DNA from: Charina bottae
Lineage: Eukaryota > Chordata > Lepidosauria > Squamata > Charinaidae
Direction of reading: 5' to 3'
DNA length: 64,000 bases
Assembly: GCA_023362775.1 (NCBI GenBank)
Contig: JALMGJ010000025.1
Coordinates: 7,160,001 to 7,224,000, forward strand
Part shown: positions 35,191-47,303 of the stretch, piece by piece
Numbering within the stretch: position 1 is the first letter of the stretch
Layout: each line of letters begins with the position of its first letter
Made by a program: the position numbers and the translations under genes
The notes under the pieces: model-generated
Told to the model about the DNA's origin: nothing
Databases searched by the model: none
What the model saw: the letters and a program-made list of their open reading frames with translations, nothing else

Positions 35191-37138
35191 AGCCCCTTCT
35201 TAACTGGTTCCTCCTAGGTGTACTAGGTTACAATATATATTATTACTTAACACTTTATTAGCTTGAAGTCCGAAAAAATTGGTAGATGACAAGTTGAGGA
35301 ATGCTGCTCTCAAGAGTGTCTGCCAATCAGCATAAGCCACACTGACCTAGATAGAGTAATAATATATTTGGGTATAATGTAGCCTCCTGTAATCCTGTGC
35401 TATCTCTTTTCTTTTCTAAATTTGGTCTGACAGATTTGAAATTAGACATTTATAATAAATATTTATAACAACCAGTTAAAACTTTGTTTAAACAATTATC
35501 AAAGAAAGCTCATACCATGCACGCTCATGGTCTATATTTTATGTGTTATGTATGTATTATAACCTGATTACAGCAATAAATGTTTGCTACTAGTGATAAA
35601 CTGCTAGACCAAACTTGGCAACTTCCAGATGTGTAGACTTCGATTCCTGAATTCTCAGCAAGAGCCATGCTAGCTAAGGAATTTTAGGAGTCCACACAGC
35701 AGGAGGGCATTCAGGTTAGGAAAACAGAACTAGAATATTATGATAAAATTCTGTGATAGGCAGCTATATCAATTTAATGAGGCAAATCAATGTGTTGTAC
35801 TTTGCAACTTTGAATCGTCACTGAACCCTATGACTGTTCCTTATGCCACATTAGTGACATTGTGGCTGGTTTATATAACATGGTAGATCATGTAGGCATT
35901 TTTTCACAACACCTCTAGCAGTATTCCAGGAGGGAAATTATTCCTGTGGTTTAAACTTCCAAAAGGATAGATTCCATGTTATCAGTGCATGGAAACTAAA
36001 TATGAACAAGTAGTTTTAGTGGTAATCCTGAGAATATCTGATCAATAAGTGAATTCAGCAGATGTTACGAGAGTTGAACTAGAATGGAACTCAAAATCCT
36101 CTTTTTCCCATGGATGGCTACTGACTACAGAGAGTTTTGCTATTGCTACCAGTAGCAAGGAAGCTTAATTTTTTTTTAAAAAAAAGGCTATCCTTGACAT
36201 GCATCTAAATAGTGTTTTCATTTACAAAGTTCTCCCACACATTTTCATTCCCTGCATAAACACATTCATTACTGAAAACAGTGGCTTCAAATGTTTTGGT
36301 CAGGTTCTACATATAATTAGTTGTAATTTGACTTAATTTCCATTTGGTGTTCATTATATTTTCAGAGTCAAGAACGATATGATCATATTTAGAACTATAC
36401 ACGTAACTTTAAATGCCATGCAAAAAAACAGTATTTAGAATATAGATGCAAGCTACTGCTAAAAACAAACACTACGATTGGTATTTTGCTTTACAGTAAA
36501 AATCCTCATAGGTGTAACACTTTATTTTCTTGATTTGGTAAGAGAAACCCTAGAGAACAACTCTGAGGGTCAATTACAACTGTAGAAACAAATATTATGC
36601 TCTCATTGTCTTCTGTCAGCCTCTTTTTCTATTGCCTTCCATTTTTCCAAACATCAGGGTGTTTTCCAATGATTCCTGCATTTGCATTATGCATCCAATG
36701 AGTGAGTTCCATAGCTGAGTGGAAATTTGAACCTGGGTTTACTGGTCCTAGTGGAAGACTCTAAACACTATCCAATCAACAGCACTCCAGAAGTCAACCA
36801 TGAGTGGTTCATTGTAATATACATAGTACAATATATGTAAAGAGCAAACCCATTTTTCTTTCTGAGATGCAAGATGGCACCTGCCTCCCATTCCATGTCC
36901 AGAACCCGACATGTTAAATTTAATTTTAATAATGGTGATGAAAGAGTATCCTTCACTATACCTAAGATAGCGGGGAACATGAACATAAGGAACACAGATA
37001 TCTACTCATAACCTCTGCACTCCAGCTCCTTCCACCAAATGATAGAGCCAGTTCTAGCTAAGTTACCCTTTACTCTTTTCAACAGCTGGGACAGGTGGAT
37101 TTTGTCAGAGCAGCCAGAAATGGGAACCTGAAAACAAG
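35191..37138. other. No gene; one decayed MITE
   Basis: At about 35613-35700 the text ACCAAACTTGGCAACTTCCAGATGTG (shown in part) resembles the palindromic hAT MITE of 3606 and 28572 in decayed form. Nothing else was recognised. Confidence 0.45.
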
Positions 37139-37143
37139 CCATC

Positions 37144-37608
37144 TGTCAGAGTGCGTGGGTGAAGCGGCCTGATCCGTCTTCCTAGACACCAGTGATCCAC
37201 GTACTGTGCAGTAAATAGACAACCAAACAGAGATTATATAAAATATCCTATTTACTTTATATACATACGTATTACAGATCACTTCCACACGGGTAACAAA
37301 TGATACAGTGATGAAGTTACAGCAAACGAGAAGAAACGAGAAGAAAGAATACCAGGATTCTTCTGCTTATATATACAAATATATACAAACTGACCAATCA
37401 CACACAAGCATATCCAGGAGTCGTTTATCTACCACACCCAACTAAACTCTTAACACCTGTGGTATGAGTCACACACTGACACATCATCCCTACAACAATG
37501 GCTGCTAATTGGGTGACTTGCAGAATAATTCCCCTCTCACCTAGATATCAAGCCTCTCCAGTATAATTTATCTAACTGTAAATTCATGGGTACATACAAA
37601 CCCCAACA
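37144..37608 (-). mobile_element. Solo LTR with 5-bp target duplication
   Basis: A 465-bp unit starts TGTCAGAGTG and ends CCCCAACA on the plus strand, so on the minus strand it runs TGTTGGGG ... CTCTGACA, the TG...CA form of LTRs. The 5-bp repeat CCATC flanks it exactly (37139-37143 and 37609-37613). On the minus strand there is a CCAAT-like GATTGGTCAG, then a TATA-like TATATATAAGCAG ~20 bp further on, and an AATAAA-like ATAAAGTAAATA downstream. There is no internal coding DNA, so it is a recombination product of a lost LTR retroelement. The superfamily (copia, gypsy, BEL or ERV) cannot be fixed. Confidence 0.8.
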
Positions 37609-37971
37609 CCATCCTTTTTACTTTTTCTTTTTTTAAGGAAGAGGTGTAGGGCTTCTCTCAGGGCATAGGACCAGCATCACTATTTCTTCACCAAGGCATA
37701 CAACAGTAGGGGGCTCCTGGCTGACTCCCTGAAACCACAGCAAAGTTGCTGTTCCCCTTGCTTTGCTACATTCAATCAATTTATATAGACAGTATGACTT
37801 GTATACTGAGTAGGGTGTCTATATAAATCAAATCAATCAATAATTGTTCATAACTTCCAGCCCAGAGAAAGAGTCCCAATAAGCTTGCATGAGCTTTAAC
37901 TGTAGCTGGCACTATTTCTCTCACTAACATACAAACACAGACACTCACAATAAAGTTGTGTACAGTACACT

Positions 37972-38057
37972 TCTGAAAAACCTTGACAAGAAAACTGCAG
38001 GGACTTGTCCAGGCAGTCTCCAAGAATCGGACACGATTGAACAGATTAAAAAGCAAA
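37972..38057 (+). mobile_element. SINE family B 3' end
   Basis: The text CTTGACAAGAAAACTGCAGG, GACTTGTCCAGGCAGTCTCC, AAGAATCGGACACGATTGAA then an A-rich tail is the 3' part of SINE family B. The last portion resembles BovB subfamily 2 (AGTCGGAAACGACTGAACG). Confidence 0.8.
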
Positions 38058-38387
38058 AAAAAAAAAAAAGCACTTACTCCTCCATTCCTGTATTCTTTCC
38101 TTAGTTAGGATTATGTCCAGCTGCACTCTTGCTCCCTAAATACCATTCCCATCAGAAGGAAGAAAAAGGGTTTGGATATCCATAAACATGTCTTGCGTAA
38201 TGCTGAAATTCTGTAAATTAACATTATGAATATCGTTGTTACTATGTTTCCATCTCAATTCAAAACATTCAACAAAGAGATAAAAAGAAAATACATAACC
38301 ACTAAGGTCAATATAGGCAAAGTCTTCAAGTGGAGTTGAACTCCTAGATACTTCATAGGTATGGCTACATAGACTTTCTAATTTCTC

Positions 38388-38427
38388 ATTCATTCATTCA
38401 TTCATTCATTCATTCATTCATTCATTT
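38388..38427. repeat. CATT microsatellite
   Basis: About ten ATTC/CATT units. Confidence 0.95.
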
Positions 38428-38677
38428 CAGTAGTTTGTAGGCCAATAGCTCAGAGGCAAGAAAGTGTCAGTCAGTTTACATTCCCTAAATGTGGGTGAAC
38501 TAGTTTTTACTTCTAGTCCCAAGGTCATCATCATAGGGCCCAAGGGCTTCCCCAGGCAGAAATCCTATAGTCTGGATGCATAGGTATGGCAGGGCAATTG
38601 AGAAGTCAATCCAGTCTACACAAGTTTTTGTCTTGCCTGCATCTCAAATCCTCCTTTAGTAGTTTTATGACTGAATA

Positions 38678-38722
<45 letters not shown>
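38678..38722. repeat. ATT microsatellite
   Basis: About fifteen ATT units, uninterrupted. Confidence 0.95.
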
Positions 38723-40597
38723 TTACAAGTTCCACTCCTTGAGGAAAGAGACACATATATGTTGCCCCAAAGTGAAATAGAATAGATCAGTTAATAAATA
38801 TTCAAGAGCTTGGTACAAAGAGCTATACTGGCAGAGTCCTTTATATGAGCACATGGCTTTTAATACAACCACTTTTTCCTTTCTTGCATCTTGCCCCTGG
38901 AATCTGGCTGGAATCTAAGTGCCAATCTCAACATCAGCATCCCAGAGAGCCACATTAAACAATATGCTTAATCTGGAGTGTGCAACCACATCCTCCTTTT
39001 CACTTCCATGAATTACAAATGAGTTTGTGGGAATGAATTTTATTAAAAACGCAGAACAGAAACACTTGTCCCTACAAAGCAGAGAAAAAAATTCCCATTG
39101 ATGTCCAGGGTATTTCTTTCTCCCAAGCATTCCAGCCATATGAGAAAAGGAGAAGGGATTGATGTTGGTTCCAACTATGCCAAGGGGGTGATGGTGGGGA
39201 GAATTGTCCCAGCACTTTGCCTTCCCTTCATGGATGAATCATCTCCCATAAACCTGTAATTAATTATGGAAAAACAATATGATAGCCACATGCTAATTCT
39301 TTATTTCTGAAACTTCCATGTTGCTTCACTCCAATGACTCTAAGTGGCTTACAGGTCCCATCATATGACCAAACATTAACCATAAACCACAACAGAACCA
39401 ATGATCACAATCATAGTCTAATGCTCACAGTAAGTACTTCAGTGCAACTAGAAGGCAGTTAGACCATTAACATCCATTTCAACACGTTTATGAAGCCTAT
39501 TTTTTCCCTGAAAGAGGAGCACCTGGACATGTTAGAGTTTTGACGCAGCATTTTCCTCACACCAAACCCCTCCATGAACCTCTCTATTCCCACACGGTTT
39601 TGAGAACAAGATCTAGCTTCCCCCAAACTGGAGAACGAACTGCAATATACCCTACCTTTGGGATTCAGGTATTTGCCCCCCAGTCCTTGCCTGTATCAAG
39701 TCCCCCAGGCCTTGCCTTTCAGGCACCTGTATATGTTGCAGTATCAACATACAGTATGATCGTAATAATTTTGCATTTGGTCTATTGCAGAAATTGCAGG
39801 CAACCTTCAAACCTTGTCACTGCTGCCTTAGAGCATTCAAGACAGATGAAGGAAGGAGGGTCTGAATATGTAAGCACCATAACGGAGAGTTAATATTGGT
39901 TGATAAAGCCATGCAGACCTAATTAAGAACACATGGTAGATAAAGAAAGGTTTGAGGCTTTTTATAAGATATGAACAACTGGCCATAACTAGCTCACCCT
40001 AAAGCCACTGATTCTCCCCTCTCCAAACATCACTGATTCAGATTGCTTAGGCATCCCTGCATGCGCTTTGCACATAATGATTCCTTCCTCCACCCTCTAT
40101 CTGAACACTTTTGCCTTTTTGACTAGTTACTGTTACCACCATTTAATAAGGCAGCTTTCCCTGGCTTTCTAATCGAAAACTCGCTTTTATCTTTCTTCAT
40201 AAAAGAATTGAAATGGCTTCTTTCAGGTTTTTGTAGCCTCTGGGGAGATAAGGACCCTGCGGTTAACAGGATGAGAGATTTTTGTTTAGAAATTTTTATT
40301 TAGACAATGAAAAATGACCTCTGTAAACTCAAAGCTATCTTATTTTGGGGCTTTAGGCTTCTGGCAGATAAATCAATTGGGCCCTTGGGACAGCAGAGGA
40401 AAAACCTTTGCAGTAACTATGTCAGGGCAACGCAATAGATTTGTTGTGAGGATGCACTAGTGCTGAAGGTAAAATACACTTAAAAATAAATATCATTTTA
40501 TTTTCTATTAAATATTCAGGATTGGGGTACTAAGCTTTTGAACAGCTGCAAGTAAATATTTCCTTTTTGTGAGACAAAGTGGGGAAGGAATGTCAGG

Positions 40598-42130
<1,533 letters not shown>

Positions 42131-42134
42131 TTTG

Positions 42135-42745
42135 CCATTTTGAAATGTATAATTATTGCCTATTCATCCAACAAATATCACAGTCTTTAGACCAGATATT
42201 TTCTGATGATTCAGGTTCTGACCAAGAACCTAGGGATCTTGGAGGTTATCATCACTGTAGTATGTAGGAAGTTCCAAGCAAGGTGCTTTTCTTTCTTTCT
42301 TTTTTAATTTTGGTGAATCCTTTTCATATGGCTCCAAGAGCTCTGATTATTATAGGTATTATAGTTGATCTTTTCTTCCAGAACCTTTCAACCTCAGTTT
42401 GCAAATCTGGATCTTTTGATACTTTTCCATTTCTTTTTTATCAATTTGATTATCTGCTGATATTGTTACATCTATTAATCACATTTTTTTTTCTTTTTAA
42501 TACTAGTAATGTCTGGTGTATTGTGTTTCAGGTATTTGTTGGTTGGTATTCTAAAATCCCACAAGATCTTGACCACTTCATTTTTAAGGCATTTTCAGGT
42601 GTGTGGTCCCAGAAGTTTTTATTAACAGTAAAGCTAAACTTTTTACATACATTCCAATGCATGAAGTTTGCAACTCTGTCATGGCTTTGTTTATGCTCAG
42701 TTTTGGCAATTAGTTACATACATATCACTGGTCTTTAATGTCTTA
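42135..42745 (-). pseudogene. R4/Dong-like LINE 3' end, decayed, reverse
   Basis: On the minus strand, fragments read VKILWDFRIPTNKYLKHNTP (~42580-42520), then ERFWKK, IIPIIIRALGAI (~42370-42330), LLGTSYIL. They match the order ...ILWDFxIqTDxxlexxxPDIv ... W.....VIPvViGALG ... LLGTAxIL of LINEs with the restriction-enzyme-like endonuclease, the same group as the 19.1-kb fragment. Stops and shifts are frequent. The 151-codon plus-strand open frame here is only a shadow of this relic. Confidence 0.6.
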
Positions 42746-43714
42746 AAAAGCAGCTGCTACCAAAGTTACATTCTGTAAATATTCAATTTCATTCTAAAAG
42801 TAGAATAAACTTCAGTATCCCACTGTTTGGAGAGGGAGTCTGTATTTAAATCTATTTACTGAGAAATTCTAATGGAGTCTATGTGCTTCTATCTCAGAAT
42901 GGATACAAGAATTTTAATCCTTATTCCCCAATTCTAACTCTTGATGTACGCCTTCTGTAGTTCTTGATCAGGCAACATCGAAACAGACCGGAAAATCTGC
43001 GAGAGAAAACAGACTGTGGAGACAGCAGAGAAAATAAATATTAAAATTCAATTAGATTCTAAAGTCCAAGTCAGGGAGATGACAGAACCTCAGTATTTAC
43101 TAATGCTAGATAACTTGCTGTATTTTTAATGAAACTTGCTGTAAGTAAGTTTGAATAGAGTTGCAGTCCCCATCTTGAATTTTCACATTTCATTATAAAT
43201 TGCACGAGAGAGATTAAATGAGATTAGATGAGATGGGTGGCCATATAAATCAAATGATGATTATATTATATTAGATTTGATCAAAATTATGATTTGATGA
43301 TCAGGTATCTTCTAATCATTTGGAGAGATCCAAATTCAACAATTTTTGGAGTGGTGCAATTCAAAGATTTAGCAGACTTTCTGGTTTGAGGTGATACAGC
43401 TTTCTTTCTGTGTATGAATAAAACTGGAGCAGGAAACAGCATTGTGATGGATTTCTTAAGTTGAATGAATAGCCAGTCAGCAAATTTTAGCTCCTCCAGA
43501 ATCTGCCTACTGTATTAGAGTATTTGAGGAAATACTGCTCTTTTGTTTGTATCTTTACTGTCTGCTAGAATTTGTTCAGGTAGGTTCATGTAGCAGGAAG
43601 AGAGGGAGATAGATAAATAAATGAAAACAGATTTAGATTTACTCATTGCATGTGTGCTTGCTATTTCAGATATTACACAGAATGCATTTATAGCATAGGA
43701 TATTACATGTGCAA
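42746..43714. other. No gene recognised
   Basis: No recognised element or coding frame. Confidence 0.4.
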
Positions 43715-43726
43715 TATTGATAACAA

Positions 43727-43927
43727 TTTGAAAGCATGCAAATGCAAGTAGATGAATAGGGACCACTTCGGTGGGTAGGTAACAGCGTTCCGCGCGTGTC
43801 ATGCGGCCACATGACCGTGGAAGCGTCTTCGGACAACGCTGGCTCTTCGGCTAACAAACGGAGATGAGCACCGGCCCCTAGAGTCGGACACAACTGCACA
43901 ACTGTGCGGGGGGAACCTTTACCTTTT
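43727..43927 (+). mobile_element. SINE family A, 5'-truncated
   Basis: Begins TTTGAAAGCATGCAAATGCA and runs through CATGACCGTGGAAGCGTCTT, AGAGTCGGACACAACTGCAC to AACCTTTACCTTTT. The tRNA-like head is missing. The 11-bp TSD TATTGATAACA lies at 43715-43725 and 43928-43938. Confidence 0.9.
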
Positions 43928-43959
43928 TATTGATAACACACATACTTTTAAAAAAGTGT

Positions 43960-44140
43960 TGTTGTTGTTGTTGTTCAGTCATTTAGTCGTGTCCGACTCT
44001 TCGTGACCTCATGGACCATAGCACGCCAGGCCTTCCTGTCCTCCACTGTCTCTCGGATTTTACTCAAATTCATGTTCATTACATCGGTGATGCTATCTAA
44101 CCATCTCATCCTCTGCTGTCCCCTTCTCCTTTTGCCTTCA
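43960..44140 (-). mobile_element. BovB LINE 3' end (subfamily 1), very short
   Basis: On the minus strand this encodes the last ~55 residues of BovB: EGKRRRGQQRMRWLDSITDV, MNMNLSKIRE, EDRKAWRAMVHEVTKSRTRL, then the tail AAATGACTGAACAACAACAA. The 12-bp TSD TTAAAAAAGTGT lies at 43948-43959 and 44141-44152. The frame is open and well preserved. Confidence 0.92.
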
Positions 44141-44152
44141 TTAAAAAAGTGT

Positions 44153-46381
44153 ATAGGTACATATAATGCATCATACTCCAAAGAGGGTCAGATGGTGACA
44201 GAATAATAACCTTTAGCAACAGCTTATTTTTAAAATATTTTTATTTTAGTTATTTTTAAGATGGAGTAACTCTTTCTGTTACTCTTTGTGCATTAGTTCA
44301 GCACAAAGTCTTTCTAGGCACTTGCTGCACAATTTTGTTCCTCTCTCTTTTCCTCCTCCCTGCTGGCTTAATGGAGGTTTGGTGGAATACTTAAAAAAAT
44401 ATATGGTAAAGCCCTTGAAACTATCTGGCTGAAACCTTCTAGGGTTAATGTCCTCTACAGTGCCTACCATCGCTTCTTATTTCATCACATTCTTCCAAAA
44501 ATGCAGCAACTGCAGGAAGTTAAGTGCTTAACAAATAAAACCTATGGAGGAATTCTTTATCTTGTTGATTCCAAACTGTGAATCTGAAGTTCAGAATCAT
44601 CAATCAGTCAGTCAGTCAGTCAATCAATCATAGGTAGGTGTTTTGCTTTCTCAAAACCTGGACTCTTATTTTGTAATTTTTGCTTATTCATAATCAAGAT
44701 TACCATACTATTATGTTTTGGATTTATTTTAATGTGTTATACTTTTTTTGGCCTTTCAGATCAAAATCTAGATAGTGAATTCAAAGCATTCTGAAGTATC
44801 ACTGTCTTACAGTACTGCTTGAATTATAATATGCAGAAAGCATATAACTTAGCCAGTATTATGTTAAATACACATATTATATGCATCAAATACAGTTCTA
44901 TATCTTAAATAGCAATGTCAAACTTCAGCCAATACTTTTCCTATCAACATTTGGCTTATATTTGAAATGCTCTATTTTTCTGCAGTGGGCCTACATGCTG
45001 GTTCATGTCTATATAACTCATTCTTTAGCCACAGACTGATGTGACATGGGGTAATAGAAAGTGATACATTGCTTGAATTTAAAGGAATATGGACTATTTC
45101 TGGATTTACTGTGCAGTATGAGATCTGTATCAGATTTGAAACAGAGCTAACCAAGCAAGCAGAGCACTGAGGTATCTATGGCATCCATTAATCGGTATCT
45201 AGTATGTTTTCTCTTACCATCTACTTCTGTTTACTCTATGAAATTTGAATTTAAGATGCATCTATCCAACAGAGCCCGGATGGCTCCAAACTGCATTGTT
45301 CTTTCATATAGTACTCGAGGATCCATCTTTCCAATGCCAAAATTACTTAATTTTATCCATGAAAAGGAAGGCAATTAACTCTGGGTTTGGGAACTAAAAT
45401 GACTATTTTCATATATTATATATAACTATTACATGTGCAACTGCACCGAAATCAACATAGCTCCCACCTACAAAACTTGTTTTTTTTTCCTTAACCCCTG
45501 TTTTTTATGGGAAAGGACTTTACTGGAGGGAAGACAGCTTTCCCAAATTGGCACTTTCTGAATATAGTAGGATTGCAATTCCAAGAATTCCCAGGCATTC
45601 CCAAAGCATTTGAATACTTTCAGGTTGGAACATGCTGTTCTAAAATAGTAATAACAACAACAACAACAACAACAACAGCAGCAGCAGCAACATCAACAAG
45701 TATATTATCATATGTATGTTAATATATACAAAGAAGCCATAGAGAAAAAAAAATGAATTGGGGATATAACTGTAAGCATGAAACTATTTACTGTAGTTCT
45801 ATTCAACTCAGTACAACTTAATTCCAAATAAATATGCTTCCAGATGTCAGGATTTTTTTACGTTTTCCATAAAGTTAACAAGGTTGAATCTTCATAGCAC
45901 ATTATATAGAGAATAGTACTAATACTATTTTCAGAGAAATTTTGATATCTCAATATCTGTGATACAAATATCTTTTAGTATGGATATCTGTGGAAATATT
46001 TTCTACTTCGAGACTGAAAAAAATAACACTCTAATATATGACTTATAATGATAGCTACATATACTACATTAAAATATTATATGCAATGTCATTAATTTTA
46101 ATTCTTAGTTACAGAGCAGAATAAATTCCCTGCACCCATTAATATCACTATTAGATTATAGGCAAAAGAGCTTTTTGTCTTCTTGTCAAAAAGTATCTAT
46201 AGGACCCAAATCCTGGATACTAAAAAGGAATACAAACATGAATTTCAAAAATACTAAAAGCCATGGTATTTTGGGTCAGTTCTAACTTTGGAATTAATAA
46301 AGAAAAGGCAATTTTGGTAAATATGCTTTCCCTTTTAAAAAAAAGGGTGTATGCCTTGGGTTAATATTTATGAATATTAGT
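44153..46381. other. No gene; minor repeats
   Basis: Contains CAGT-type repeats at 44600-44632, AAC/AGC trinucleotides at 45651-45690, and a decayed patch at ~45527-45620 (TTTCCCAAATTGGCACTTTC, TTCCAAGAATTCCC) that may be an old copy of the palindromic hAT MITE. Confidence 0.45.
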
Positions 46382-46389
46382 TATTAACG

Positions 46390-46603
46390 CACAGCTTTCC
46401 AAACGGTGTGTCGCGACACTTTAGTGTGTTGCAACACACAGTTTGGTGTGTCACCACACAACCCGGAAGCAGCGGCGGGGGCGTGCATGGCAGCGGCGGC
46501 GCGCCATCAGCGCTTCCATGTTTTAGCGGAGGCCGCCGCCGCCGTGCACGCCACCGCTGCCGCCGTTGGTGTGTCACCAACGGCGGTAGATTGGAAAGCA
46601 CTG
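46390..46603. mobile_element. GC-rich hAT MITE (family G), copy 3
   Basis: The ends are CACAGCTTTCCAAACGG and ATTGGAAAGCACTG, with a perfect 8-bp TSD TATTAACG at 46382-46389 and 46604-46611. Near the left end lies the palindrome TGTGTCGCGACAC, then AACCCGGAAGC and GCC/GCCGCC runs. At 214 bp it is the shortest of the three copies. Confidence 0.92.
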
Positions 46604-46692
46604 TATTAACGTATACCAGATAAGCACTGCTGCTGAAACCAGTGGACTTTTAAAAAGTATTAAAACAATGTTGAAATAAATGAAGGCTATAG

Positions 46693-46943
46693 GCAAAACT
46701 GAAGTACTTTGGCCACATAATGAGAAGACAGGATACCCTGGAGAAGAAGCTGATGCTAGGAAAAGTGGAAGGCAAAAGGAAGAGGGGCCGACCAAGGGCA
46801 AGATGGATGGATGATATTCTGGAGGTGACAGACTCAACCATTGGGGAGCTGGGGATGGTGACGGCCGACAGAAAGCTCTGGCGTGGACTGGTCCATGAAG
46901 TCACGAAGAGTCGGAAACGACTGAACGAATAAACAACAACAAT
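46693..46943 (+). mobile_element. BovB LINE 3' end (subfamily 2)
   Basis: Encodes KLKYFGH-type C-terminal BovB sequence (AKLKYFGH equivalent, then RRQDTLEKKLMLGKVEGKRK, RGRPRARWMDDILEV, DRKLWRGLVHEVTKSRKRLN) and ends GGAAACGACTGAACGAATAA, ACAACAACAA. Nearly identical to the end of the 23.7-kb copy. No TSD was identified. Confidence 0.88.
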
Positions 46944-46996
46944 ATGTGGTGGTAATTTTACATTATTTTACAAATTCAGAAACCTATAAGGTCAAA

Positions 46997-47022
46997 CACA
47001 CAAACACACACACACACACACA
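46997..47022. repeat. CA microsatellite
   Basis: Short CA run. Confidence 0.9.
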
Positions 47023-47153
47023 TATGATACATGATTGTGAAGGAAAAGCAGGAAAAAGACAAATGAAAGTATGCGAAATAGGTCTATGAAGGTTCTCAGT
47101 CATCCAGGTGGAATTGTCTGTAGCTTGAATCATGTCAACTGGATTTCTATTTT

Positions 47154-47202
47154 CTCAGTGGAAACGTTTCGCTCCTTATCCAAGGAGCTTCTTCAGTCTG
47201 AG
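47154..47202 (-). ncRNA. Hammerhead-ribozyme-like motif, minus strand
   Basis: Exact mirror of the plus-strand motif within the palindrome, with the same core, helix II, helix I pairing and departure from the canonical form. Confidence 0.55.
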
Positions 47203-47251
47203 CTCAGACTGAAGAAGCTCCTTGGATAAGGAGCGAAACGTTTCCACTGAG
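47203..47251 (+). ncRNA. Hammerhead-ribozyme-like motif, plus strand
   Basis: The core CTGAAGA (47209-47215; CUGANGA with N7 = A) is followed by a stem GCTCC/GGAGC (47217-47221 with 47230-47234) closed by loop TTGGATAA, then GAAA (47235-47238), C-G and T. Helix I can form from CTCAG (47203-47207) with CTGAG (47247-47251). Helix III is minimal (ACGT), as in dimeric hammerheads. One unpaired base (47216) lies between CUGANGA and helix II, unlike the canonical form, so activity is uncertain. The predicted cut would follow 47242. Confidence 0.55.
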
Positions 47252-47303
47252 AAAATAGAAATCCAGTTGACATGATTCAAGCTACAGACATATGCGAAAT
47301 AGG

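Larger units (their letters stand above)
47083..47290. mobile_element. Head-to-head Penelope-like insertion, perfect palindrome
   Basis: A perfect 13-bp TSD, TATGCGAAATAGG (47070-47082 and 47291-47303), brackets a 208-bp insert. The last 176 bp (47115-47290) are a perfect spacerless palindrome with 88-bp arms centred between 47202 and 47203. The first 32 bp (47083-47114) extend only the left arm. Each arm carries a hammerhead-like core, CTGAAGA...GAAACGTTT, which is typical of Penelope-like element (PLE) terminal repeats. It looks like two PLE terminal segments inserted head to head. There is no coding capacity. The family call is inference. Confidence 0.75.

Noticed and set aside
42283..42738. 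151-codon plus-strand open frame with hydrophobic segments
   Set aside because: It is the antisense shadow of an R4-like LINE relic on the minus strand, whose motifs are recognisable.
46406..46623. Possible CpG-island promoter
   Set aside because: The GC-rich block ends exactly at the MITE termini and TSD, so it is the transposon and not a host promoter.
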